Origin: Epicoccum nigrum
Taxonomy: Eukaryota > Ascomycota > Dothideomycetes > Pleosporales > Didymellaceae
DNA: 64,000 nt
Direction: 5' to 3'
Assembly (NCBI GenBank): GCA_002116315.1
Contig: KZ107840.1
Location: 346,831 to 410,830, forward strand
Shown here: one piece after another, positions 1 through 11,500 of the stretch
Numbering within the stretch: position 1 is the first letter of the stretch
How the letters are laid out: the number at the start of each line of letters is the position of its first letter
Notes under the pieces: model-generated
The model's input: the letters and a program-made list of their open reading frames with translations, nothing else
The model's database searches: none
Told to the model about the DNA's origin: nothing
Position numbers and translations under genes: made by a program

Positions 1-360
1 TCATAGGGCACTCTTCTCGCCGTGCCGTCGTGCCTGCTGCTGACCAGGCTCTTCAGCGCTCTGCGATGCGATGCGACGCGACCCTCGCAGACAATGCCAT
101 TGTGCGCCGTGCAGCGAGGTGAGAGGCTACCTATGTATATCCATTGCTGCCGAAGCGTGCTAGCGGCTACCCTGTTGGGTGGGCGCCGTGTCTCCAAAGT
201 TAATCGGGGCGCGTTCGCGCGCTCGCAGGCACCGACCCAGACCGAAGCTTTGCGACTACTGCGGTAGGGTAGTCGTAGTAGGGTAGGGCTACCGGCAATG
301 GACCCTTGAGCGTACCTCGCAGCATCGCTCGCACCCGACACCAACACCATCACCACCACC

Positions 361-1519
361 ATGGCGTCTGTCAAGACGGAAGCGCCCGCGACGGCACTGG
401 CACCGGCACCGAGCAACCCCAACCTCGACACATTGCAGGGGATGCTGAACATGGTTGTACGAGTCCCCACCCCAGCTGCCGCCGACATGGCGCTCACCAC
501 GCTCGCAGTTACTGACGGCCGGCCGCTTCATCAAAGAGCACCAGGCCGGCGGCGGCACCGGTCGCATGAAGCAGGGTCTGCAGCGCGCGGTGCCCGTCGC
601 CAGTGAGCGCTTCCACGATGCCCTCGATGAGCTCGAGAATGAGGTGCGCCTGGCCCAGACCGTCCTGCGTCGGGACCTCGCTGTGCTAAAGCAAGACCGC
701 AAGAAGCGGGAGGCCGCCGCAAAGCAGCACGAAGCTGACCGCGTGCGCATGGCCGCCGAGTCGAGGCTCAACGTGCCTGCGAAACCAGAGCCGGCGGCCA
801 TCAAGCCAGAGGCTACAACGCCAGCCGCCCAGCCAGACGCTCCACTGCCGCCGCCGCCGTCCGAGCTGCATCGAAAGGTTGACCTACCAAAAGCGCCGCT
901 CAAGGTCGAAGAGGCGCCTGCGCAGCCTCCCGAAACAGACACGGCTACTGCACCACCTGCAGACCCACTCTTCGATGCCACGCCGACAGACTCGAACCAC
1001 CAGGAACAAGAGTTCGACTTTGACTTCGAGTTCGGCGACGCTATGGACACAACCGGCAACAATAACAACAACGAGAGCGGCGACATGATGGACACCTCGG
1101 GCGGCTTGGACTTCACACTCGACGAAGGACCTTCGCTGCTACGTGGGCTGGAGGATTTCGCGAACGCGAAAAGCAGCGACTATGACAATAATGCTGCAGG
1201 CGCGAACTCGGACCTCGACTTCAATATGCCTGATCTGCCAGATCTCAACGCCGATGCCAAGCCTCCAATAGAGCAGTCAAACCCTACCGAATCTGTGCAG
1301 CAGGGGTCCAAACAGCCAGACAGCTCGAAAGACAGCAAAGCCGTTGAGGAGGCAGCGGATAGCAAGCCTGCTGTCGATATTAATGAAAACAACAATATTG
1401 GCGAACCTATGGAGACAATGACCACCGATAATCTGGAGGACCTCTTCAATCTCGACGACTACGATAACGCTGAAGGCGGCGATTCCGCCTTCAATGACGC
1501 TTTCTTCAACTTTGACTAG
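361..1519 (+). CDS. Mediator complex tail subunit Med2-like protein
   Basis: Two exons, 361-453 and 509-1519, joined across a 55-base intron (phase 0), give 367 residues. The ATG at 361 follows a run of CACCAC and opens the only frame that continues through the splice. After a short helical start come a charged helical stretch (about residues 50-105, with LDELENEVRLAQ and a K/R/E-rich run), a Pro/Ala-rich linker, and a long acidic, Asn-rich tail with repeated LDF, DLPDLN and DLFNLDDY motifs. This order (helical segment with LDELE, charged coiled coil, Asn/Asp-rich acidic tail) matches yeast Med2, a Mediator tail subunit that carries activator signals to RNA polymerase II. The match is by architecture and one short motif only; it could be another acidic nuclear coactivator. 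No partner gene lies next to it. Confidence 0.6.
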
Positions 1520-4500
1520 TATCTGCAACGGCAGTTGCTCTAAAGGCTTGACGAAAGAAACACAACCTCGATACCCCATACCGTAATATACCCACTGGCG
1601 ATACAGTGGATGACCCTCCACATCAAATCATTTTATGTAATCGTCTGATATCTTTTATCTTGGATTTATTATCTCTCCATTTCAATACATGAATAATATG
1701 TTTCAAGGCTGAACTTTCTGTCACTCAAGCTCACAGTGATGTCGCCTTACTTACGATTGTATCGTAATGTGCCACTGTCTCCCCTCAAACACAAAGTTCC
1801 TGCCGATACCTGAAGTGAAGCCGGCAGTTGATGTACAGTTTTAATGAGCCTTGAGATGACCGAGATCATGCGGTGTTATATCGGTACGAACTGTATAAAG
1901 GACGTACTGGACAGGCAGGTCTTTTGGCATCGATACCGAGTAACACACAGCCACCTGTACCAATGGTTCAGCGTGTGTGCATTTTGTGCTTTTGTTGTCA
2001 TACGATCAACATCACTACCAACCTACTCATCTTCCGGGAACGCGACTACCGCCAACTCACGTTTATTTCGGTCGTCACTGGAGACTCAACATCTTCTTTC
2101 GATTAATGATTTGGTGCTCCGTCGCGTACTGTACCCGCCCCTTTTATCGTGGCGGCTCAGGGCCACCGCCCGTGTAAATACACTGCAGCAAGAGCCGATT
2201 AACACCTGGATAAAGGTAGTGTTCTTCTTTATACGATCAGATATATTATGCACATCCCTTTCTAAGCTTTCTACGCACGATGTACAGCACCTTGGCACGA
2301 CCAACTAGTTACCTGCAAGCAAGCACACTGCAAGAAGAGGGGTTCAAGTTAGGGTACTTTGGTCTTGATTTATTTAAGAAGAGCATAACTACAGCGTTGT
2401 GAGATAGCCATGTAGTACACGAACTATACTTACCTGCTGCTTCTCTACATATCTCGATGTCCAGTCTGCCGTGGCAAAAGGCTGTTGATCGTTATCTCCC
2501 GTCACCATGCTCAAGTTCGAGGTCAAAACGGAAGTGGGGACGAGAGCCCCTTACCTGTAGCCCACCACATTTTCGCTGGATACAATTTGCTCGCTTCTCT
2601 CCGTCTTGTATCGAGTCCCAAAACACTGTATTGCTATCAAATCTGTACTCTTTTGAGAAGTGGCTGGCAATAAGACTGCACATAACCAAGGTAGGTTGTT
2701 ACAGTCCCTTACAATCTGTCTGGATGAGAGCTCCATGCATGGCCTGTAAGCTCTCTTTTCCGAGTCGGGCTATATGCCGCACTTTTGTCATTTACAATTG
2801 GAAGGATCGAGCGATGGCACAGTCATGTCAAAGGGCCAGTATACAGATCTCATTGAATGAGTTCTGATTCTTGACAATAACTCACAGACATTATACACAA
2901 AGCCTTCTAGTTTCCTATTATCTAAAACTTCGCCTTATCTACCTGAGCTGTACCTACCCAAATCAAGACCTCTAATCGTTCTCAAAAACAGCGCCCATCC
3001 ATCTTCCCACGCCGTTTATACAGAGACACCATACAATTAAGCTGAACCCGTAGTCTCATGCCTCACTAATCAAATTCATCCCCTAGTTCTGCAAGGGAAG
3101 CCGCGATCAGTCATCAATCCAGGTGTATGCAAGATTACGAAAAGCATACGCAAGCACCCAAGACCCTGGATCTACACATGGCAGAAAGCACAGCATGCGC
3201 TATACGGGTGAGATCACCGACCCGTTGCCGCGCCCTTGGGTACACAGTAGTTTGCATCCTGGAATACAACCTCAGAGCCCCCCACGCAGCCTATTTTTGA
3301 GGCAACATTCTGAGTTGTATGACATGTTTGCCAGCTTGGCGTTGATAGCTTGGCGTTGATAACTTGGCGTGTTGGACATTGCCTGTTTAGAGGATATCGC
3401 TGATTCACGAATGTCCGTAAAGTAGTTTCGGAGGTTGAAGCACGTCCTGCGACAACGCACAAGACGGGTTACATTTACTGTGGCAAATGTGGCATCGTGG
3501 CCCCGGAATCCGGCTCTCGTACCGTTCGATGGATCTTTGTCAAACTGGCTGACGGACGCACATCCGGTTGGCTGGCATGAATATCCGAGTTGTCCGATAG
3601 ATAATGATACAGCTGCTGCGCTTCCAGACCAAGTATTTCGTTGTCTACGATTATATGCATCGATACAGACTGGATGAGCGCTTTCAACGCTTTCCTGTGT
3701 CTAGATACGGACATCTTTCATTGTGAGAGTAATGATAAAAACAAGCAGGCCTGAGGAATGCAGGATTGGTGGCACTACCTTACTTGCAGCTGGACTTGCG
3801 CCACGAGCTAAGGTTTTACTGTGACTTCTGTGTATTTCGATCCAGCACCGATATCGATCTGGCCAATCTAGCAAGGTCGTAATAGTCATCTCAGTCCCGC
3901 AGTGATGACGAGTCCGTTGTACCATAGGTTGTCAGTCTCTCGGTAAGTAACCAGAATGAGGATCTCGAGCGTAATCAGCAGTCAGTCTCGTCGCTATATT
4001 TTCGCAAGATTGATCAGCATTTGCGTACCTCGAGCATATTGCTTCATGTTGTCCTCGTCATCTGGATCAAGCAACAAGTAGGTCTCTTGAACGGGTTGTG
4101 ACAGCAGCCGCAGCATTGCTAGGGCGCTGTCGAAGAGAACGATGCGGAAGGGCAACCAGTAATGTGGGAGGGCACCAGTTCCGGCAGAAATGTTCGGCGG
4201 CTGAGTAGCGTTTAGGGTCGCCCGCGCCTTTAGCGCGCTGTGTGGGGGGAAGTGAGAAGGCTAGATTGTATAAGTTCGAGCCCATGCCCTTCGTAACGAG
4301 CACATCGACGCGGGGATTGGCAAAGAAACCTGAGATGGTCAACAGGTGCTTGGACATCAGTAACGAGCAACGATTCTGTCTTTTAAGAGTCAGAAGATGA
4401 GAAGTGTGATATTGATGTACATAAGCATGTATCTGTGATCGCGGGAGCGTAACTAACGCCAATCTCGTGGGACTTTTATACCTGGCGGCGTGGCGGTAGT

Positions 4501-4953
4501 TCAGACACCCCAACGCCTATTTATTCGAACGTAAGATAAGCCGTGAAGTCGTAGCAAGTATGGCGGCTGGACTCCAGATAGCCGAAGCTTTTCATAAACC
4601 AAATTGAAATCAATGCCGGACTTCTTGAAGAACGTGAATCTTTGGCCCTTTTTTACAGAAGTAGAATTACGCCAGTGAAACGCCATAAAAAGCGTTATCT
4701 TGCAAGTAGATCGGGATATAGGCTGCAAGAAAAGCAAGGCGAAGCTCGTGCCCTCGAGGTGGCAGAGATTCATAAAGGCTGTACAAGAATGTCACTACAA
4801 CGTTCAGCGTTGCCGCAAGCTCTGTTGGAAGAGATCAGCAGTCGGGCTCGCAGTCCGTGTTTCACCAGAAGATGAAAAGCGTGCCCTAACTTTGGCGCCG
4901 AAATGTAGGTTGGGCATGTCGTTTAGACACCGCGAAGATGATGTACAACCTTG
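1520..4953. other. Intergenic stretch, no gene recognised
   Basis: Frames here are short, overlap one another on both strands, lack known motifs and show no splice-compatible continuation. The first 200 bases after the Med2-like stop are A/T-rich and probably hold its 3' UTR. A 14-base tandem repeat at 3333-3370 is listed separately. No transposon ends or tRNA were seen. Confidence 0.55.
3333..3370. repeat. 14-base tandem repeat, about 2.7 copies
   Basis: The unit AGCTTGGCGTTGAT occurs at 3333-3346 and 3347-3360 with no mismatch, followed by a diverged partial copy at 3361-3370. It sits in non-coding DNA. Confidence 0.9.
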
Positions 4954-7900
4954 CTAGGAAGGGTGACCCAGTACTGAGCTCTCGGCTCTCTGGCTAAGGC
5001 AGTGAGCATGTGCTTCCAAGGCTCGTGCCTGCACTTGGGTGACTGCTGCTTGGATTAGCTACTAATTCACGCACTGTTCCGTATGTTACTCACCAGGCCA
5101 AACGGCAGCTTTGGATAGCATATATGATGTTACCATCAAGAGTTTGGTACCAAAACCACACCGACTCATCCCTGCAATGCCTCCGGGCACCGAATTGATG
5201 ACGTTGTTACAGGAGATATCGTAGGCCATCTTCATGTCAGCATTGTGAAGGATGTCCGAAATTTTCTGTAGTAACTTGATGTCCTCTTCTTCCAGACACA
5301 TGATTGCTGGGACAGTGGAGTAATCGATGTCATCCCTTCCAAGTACACCGAGGTAGCGACCAACACGGTCTTGTACGGTTGCCACCCACTCGGCGAGTAC
5401 TTGTGCACAATCAAAGGTACAGAGTGCAGATGAGTTTGGAAGCTCTCTGGCAGTGAACTCGGCGTATGTTGCACCCAGTTTATCCGCCATAGATAGAGAG
5501 TCGGCGGCATAGAATGCGGCTTTTCGAAGATGCTTTTCACGTTTGGAAGAGGGCTGTATGCCTTGGGATCCGCTGAAGCCGACGCTGTCCAGATGTTGGG
5601 CAAGTTGACCAGGCGAGGCCGAGTTTCCGGAGTCGGAGCGTTCAGGGCTCCCGTCAGCCTGAGCCACGATATCGACCCCTTTAGCAAGCTCCGCAGCCAT
5701 GCCCTCGAAGTCACGTTGCCATAGAAGCTCCTTCGCACGAGAGAGGTTTACGAACAACCTGACGTACGCCAGGTCCAGTAAGGGTATACAGTCGGCAGAC
5801 AACGGGCCAAAGGGACTGGGTCGCTCAATGCTGTGGTTAGGATTGGCTTTCCAGGCAGCTTGCCACGCCTTAAGAGCTGGTTCGACTTGGGCGTGCATGG
5901 CCTCCGTCTCCTGTGTTTTCCAAAGTCGCCCTGTGTGTCTTTGTCGAGTCTCCCAGATATAGACATGTAACGCGTTGATCAGTATGTAACAACCAAAGGT
6001 GCTAGGGTGTATGTCGCTCTCACTCTGATCACCCACTGAGCTGCCCCCGAATGGCTGACCGTAGTAGGCGCGGGCAGCACCTTGACGAGTGCTCGCTTCA
6101 AGTAGGTATGTCATAGCCGCATTGAAGGACAAGCTTCCGGACTGCGCAGCTACAGGACCACCCATTGCTATCCAGGCTTGAGCGTTGTCAACAGACCATA
6201 AGTCTTCTTCACAGGGAAGATCGAGTCGTATTTCGGAATTAAGAATTCGCGGAGCATGAGCGTAGGCCGAGACGAGTAAGCTAGACATCGAAAATACAGC
6301 GTAATACGTTCGCTTCTTCTCTTCCGCTGTTTTCCATTGAATCCATTGGTTATACTCGTTTCGCATTTCAGGAGGCGAGTCCGCGTGGCCGTTAGAATCA
6401 TCCGTCATTTTCAGGTCATCACCGTTGCCATGCAACAAAGGGCTTTGTGACATCCCTTCTGGGGGCGTATGTTTGTCAAGACCAGCAGCTTTGGCAAGGC
6501 TAACCAAGGCTGCGCAGTGAGTGCTCGCCACCTCAGCAGCTTGACGGTCGCCACAGTTGTGGCCAAAGATTAAGTTCAGCAGCATAGCTTGAACAAGCCA
6601 CAACGGTGGTTTGTTGATGGACTCGTTAGCTACACTGGGACCATTCACGGCCGCTGTCAGTCCAGCTCTACGGCGCTCATCGAGGTAGTACAGAATCAAC
6701 TTCTTGGCTGCTTCGAATAACTCTTTCGCTACAACCTGCTCGAATTCATAAAGTGCGCCAATTGCTGCCATAGCGAGAATCAGGCAGCCGCCACCTCCAA
6801 CCATACCGTCATGACTGTAATTGTTCGAGGTACGAAGTTGATAGGTATATGCTGGAGTGTCGAAAGATAGCGTTGGGATATGTAGGAATGGCATGTGCGG
6901 GTGGAAGTACAGGATGTAGGCATTGACGTAGCGCTGAATGTCCATGGTGCTTGGTAACGTCGTACTCGAGCCTTGCGCTGACAGAGGGGAGCTGATTTGT
7001 GGCTGAGAAAACCGGCGCTGTGGGTTTCCCACCGAAAGGGCTTGCTGCAAATTGATGATCAAGGCTTGCCGCGTAGCCTCTGTGATGCTTTCCGTAGAGA
7101 CTGAGGTCACAGAACTGTGACGCGCGCTGCCATTCATGGACGCTGAAGATATGCTGCCAGCATCAGAGTGAAAGGTTATAGGCGGCTGGAAGTACTGGTT
7201 TGGCATACCAGGAATGCCCACAGAGGGGCTCATTGTTGTGAGTGGAGGTGGAGAGGTGATATAGAAGTCGTTCTGCGTCCCGGCGTCTGGTAGCTCTTGC
7301 GTTGGCATATTGCTCATCATCAGTTCAGGGAACACGGGCGCCATGGCGTCTGTGAAAGCCATTGGATTGATATGCGAATTTGTTGGTATTGCGTTGTGCC
7401 ACATGGCGGTGGATGTTGGCTGGCCCGACCCGTCCAGCATAACATCGTTGAAAGCACCTTGGCTTGCAGTACTAATAGCGGAAGGAGAAGATCCCTCAAC
7501 GGCGTTCTCGTTTGAGAACATCATGTGGCTGTCGATACCAGCGCTCCATGCAAAATCATCCTCTTCAATGGGATTGTTGCCTGCAAAAGGATTGGCAAAT
7601 TGTCTGAAAGGCGATTGCGGGTGGGCAATGTTGCCGCTGAAGTGATGCAATTGGTTAGGGTTGATGGTCGAACCAGACGAGCTGCCGAAGAACTTCTCTA
7701 TCTCGAGATCATCCGGACCCGACGCTCCTTGTATTGGCGCGGTGCGGAGACCGCCTCCACCGAGGCCGCCAAAGCCTATGTGCGTGTCCAGCCTTGGCAG
7801 CCCGTGGTGCTGCCCGTGGTTGCCCACGGCTGTGGACATGCCTCTGTAGTCGAATTGATTTGGAGCAACATATCCAGATATGCTCGCATGGCGTGAATGT

Positions 7901-8521
7901 CCCGGGTGAGCGCCACTCCCAGGGCCGATTGCTGCAGTGTGCATGAGAAAGCTTGTATCGATGGCACTCATGGTGTTGGCTCGAGGCCGCATGCTTCCAG
8001 TACCGGGGATGATGCCACCGGCATTGCTCGAAATGGAGTTCTTACGAACACGATTTGCAGAGTTGGTGGGTGGAAGACCAGTGGTGCTTTCTCGTCGCGC
8101 GTTGCGCGGTCGCGTTGAGGTCGCGCCCTGCTGGTGCAGCTTCTGCTGGTGGCGCAGAAGCAAGTCGCGGCGCGCAAAACATCTCGAGCATTGGGGGCAT
8201 TCGAAGGGCTTCTCCTTGGTGTGTGACCGCTCGTGACGCTTAAGGTGCTCCAGTCGTGCAAAGGAGCGAGTGCAGGTTGTGCAGACATGCGGCCGTGGCT
8301 TATCGGTCTTTGGTGGGGGAAATGTGGGAGCGGGGGGCTGTGTGTTCTCTGCTTTTGCAGTTTGTACAGACGCTACAATTGGTGAGTATGATTAGCCGTG
8401 AGCTGGCGCGATGGGTGTGGTGGTGCCTACAGTTGCTGCTGCCGCCGTTGCTGCTCCCTGATTCGTCGCTCGGTGGGTTCACTGGCCCTGTGGGGCTGTC
8501 GGCGTCGTGTAGATTCGGCAT
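4954..8521 (-). CDS. C2H2 zinc-finger transcription factor with fungal TF domain (AmdX/Adr1-like)
   Basis: Three exons in transcription order, 8521-8431, 8372-5094 and 5042-4954, give 1152 residues; the introns are 58 and 51 bases and all phases agree. Two tandem C2H2 fingers lie at residues 61-81 (C61, C64, H77, H81) and 89-110 (C89, C92, H105, H110), with the linker HTKEKPFEC. The arrangement ARLEHLKRHERSH then FARRDLLLRHQQKLH is typical of the Adr1/AmdX class. A Ser/Gln/Gly-rich region follows, then a fungal-specific TF domain (PF04082-like, roughly residues 500-800; HPHMPFLHIPTLSF is visible). In Aspergillus AmdX regulates acetamide use, and yeast Adr1 activates glucose-repressed genes, so a nuclear role in carbon or nitrogen control is inferred. 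If the last intron were retained the protein would end at TAA 5086-5088; splicing gives a 29-residue tail instead. Confidence 0.85.
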
Positions 8522-11500
8522 CTTCAACGATTCTTGTAAGTCTTCCAAAGGTCTTCGATGGCCACGACTCCAAGTTACGAGTCGGTCGCTGTCTCAGAGC
8601 GCTCGAGCTCGAATAGGCGACGGGTAGGGCTATAGTGGTGGGTGGATGACCGGATTGAGCTGGTGCAACTCGCGGGATGCGGGACCTGGCCGATGGTCTG
8701 ACGGACAAAGAGCGAAGTAGGTTCCGAAAGACTAACCTGGAAGCGTCAGTTGGGAGCGTTCTCGAAAGTCGCTCATGAGTTGCGTGGTTGGTACCTACCT
8801 ATACGACTGGACCGTGGGTGCTCAACGGATCGAGACGTGTTGACTCTGAACACCGGGCTCGTGACCCAGGCTTTCACAGCAGGCCTCAAGTGCGCTGACG
8901 TCGTCGAACCGATATATAGCAATGAAGCCAGCTGGCTGCAGAGCACGAAAGTAGACGCGGCGCAGGAGGACCGGGTCGTTTTCGAGGGTGCAAGTGGCAA
9001 GCAATAATACTGGGGGCAGTTGTTGCAGCAGGACTGAGGACTAGACTGGGGACTGGAGCTTGTCAATGGGCGCGACTCAGACCAGAAGCAGAGGCAGAGG
9101 CAGATGACAATTGCTCAGAGGAAAGAACCACGGGGACGGTAGGGGCTCTTGAGCTAGTCGGGCCGCTCGATGGCTGGTGTGCAGAGCAGCTGCGTGCTCA
9201 CGGAAGGGCCCGGTAGCGTAGCTGGTCCCAGTATTGTCTACCACTGTGTACCTACACGCACGGCGGCCACAGGACAGGGTGACGCCGGCTGCAAGTGTCG
9301 ACCAGCAGACAATTGGATGACGGCGAGACTGCCCACTCGCGCCGCTTTGTGGAGCGACACTCAGGATACAAAGCAGTCACAGCGTCAGTAAGAGCAATGG
9401 GCAAGCTCTAGAGCTCGCTGCGCTGCAATTGGCCGGATACTCCAGGGTTCCAGTGGAGGGGCAGCCGAGAAGCTGGGGTACCGACCAGGGTGGGTGCACT
9501 TTGCTCGCTGTAGCAAGTGGGATGAGGAACGGCGACCGGTGACGACAATGCTCAAGAATCACTGCGATGGCATTTGCACGAGAGTGACAATGGAAGTAGA
9601 GAGCAACTCCAGAGAGCGGCGCAGGCCTCCAGGTAAGCAGATGGTCCAGGGCCGGCCCAGCGAACCAGAGCCTGCGCGCGCGGTTGCATGACACACCAAC
9701 GCTCCGAGCTACCTCAGGAGCTAGACCCCAGGCCCTTTCGGCAGCAGACGCCTCCAGCAGGGCGCGCTGCAGCTCTTCGCTGTCGAGAACGGCATCGCGC
9801 CTCGCATCGTCGCCGCTTAGCGTGGACAGCCGGTTGCAAGGGTCTGGCTCCTTTGCCCGACGAGCCCCCGAGGATGCACGCTTCTTCTGGACGCGGCAAC
9901 GATGAACAGCGCACGCTGATCCTGATGCTCCTGATGCTCGACGACCCGCTTCGGAAGCCGGCAGACGCTAGGTACATGATTCTACGGTACAGTAAGAGCA
10001 GAGCAAGAAGTCCTCGCACATTTGCTGCTTGATTGCCTGCAGCTCAACGCTGTCGCGGGTGGTAAACATAGGACATGCATGCATCAACGCTGCCCAGTGG
10101 CAGGAGCGGCAGAACAGGTAGGCGCGGTGCTGCTCGTTGCGTCGACCTCGCGCGGCCATGTACTGTGTACAGTACCTCAACAGGCCTCCATTTGAGTGCG
10201 CCCTGGCTGCTTTGAAATGGTAATATTGCCAGGCTGCAAAATCGGTGGCAACATCTGGCGGCCTCTAAATTAAATCGCAGCCAGGACCAATGTCGCTTAG
10301 CCGTGGAACTTTATCAGAACTAGGTACGCCCATGCAAGACGGTGTTTTATGAAAGGACACAACACACCCGGCACACCCCGGGCCCCTAGTATCGATAGCA
10401 GCCAGCGTTCAGATGCGAACTGTGGAGTGATGAGCCGCGCAGCAAATTCCCGCAATGCTGCATGGCAACCAACATTTTCTAGACGGCCGTTGACAAGCGC
10501 CGGATTGCAGTTTAAAAAAGCCACAGACTAGTCGTACCTACCCAGGACGTGGCCTGGCGAAGTCTGGGCTTGTCATCCGACTGCAACAGCGTTGATGCCG
10601 TACGTCTTGATTGTTCTGCGGTGATTGAATTTTTCTTTACCGATGTCAGCTCCGCGCCAGTCCGTGTGCAAAAGTCTGGGGTAACTGGAGTCGCGGAAAG
10701 GAGGCTGCGGGCTTGAATCGAACGTCCAGTCGTGGGGCCGTTTGGTGCCCCAACCACACCCAGACCCATGATTTCCCCACAGTCTCAGATCTGGCTTAGG
10801 CTCGGCGCACCTCGTGCACCCAAGCCATGCATGCTTTTGATTGGCGCCGCTTACAGCCCACTTTGACTTCTCCGAAACGGCTTGCCAGTTCCTTTCTAGG
10901 GGGCCTGACCCTGGACCGCCGATGTAGCGCTGCCACACCAGGTCTGCCAGTGCTGATCAGGGCCATTTGCAATTCCTGGCTCGACGGGGATCTGTCTGCG
11001 CTGGAAATCAATTGCACACTCCAGACACGGCGGCAAGCATGCGCTTGAACTGCTGTCCACGAGAGACCACCGCATCTCTGGGGACACAGTCCAATGCGAG
11101 CGGTTTTTCGGTGAGCCTGTAATACTCGGAAACAAAAGACCCTGTCCTGTATACGCCTCGTACTAACGCAGAAACCCGCCAATAATGGAACGCTGTGGAT
11201 ACAGATGTCGCTGCACATGACCTCCAGAGCGGGCCCTGACAAAGCGCTGCTTGAACAGGCCGCGACGGCCAGCCATCCAGCAGTCTCCGCCGCTCTCCTA
11301 GCTCGACTGCGGGACGTCATTACGTCCGAGAGCGACTTCTTTCGATAAACATCGTAAATCGGTCAAATCCCTTTCATGCCTACTAGGAGTATAGGCAAAC
11401 TCGAGCTCCAATGGTTAATCTACCCAAATCACGACTTCGTCAGCTTGGCAATTATTCTGTACCGACATACACAGGCCCGCATACCCCAAAGTTACGCAGG

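Noticed and set aside
289..1116. 275-codon Ser-rich frame antisense to the Med2-like gene
   Set aside because: Shadow of the real gene; composition follows from its codon bias and no domain is present.
2457..2867. 136-codon plus-strand frame
   Set aside because: Random composition, overlapped by other frames on both strands.
4261..4285. GTTCGAGCCC that resembles a tRNA T-arm
   Set aside because: Flanking bases do not form the stem and no acceptor or anticodon arm is found.
4067..4513. 148-codon minus-strand frame
   Set aside because: No recognisable motif, no leader features and no continuation by splicing.
8750..10032. Several 70-115 codon frames upstream of the C2H2 gene
   Set aside because: They overlap one another and lack motifs; more likely promoter or leader sequence.
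10796..11320. 174-codon minus-strand frame
   Set aside because: No domain, odd Cys/Arg/Ser composition typical of chance frames in G/C-rich DNA.
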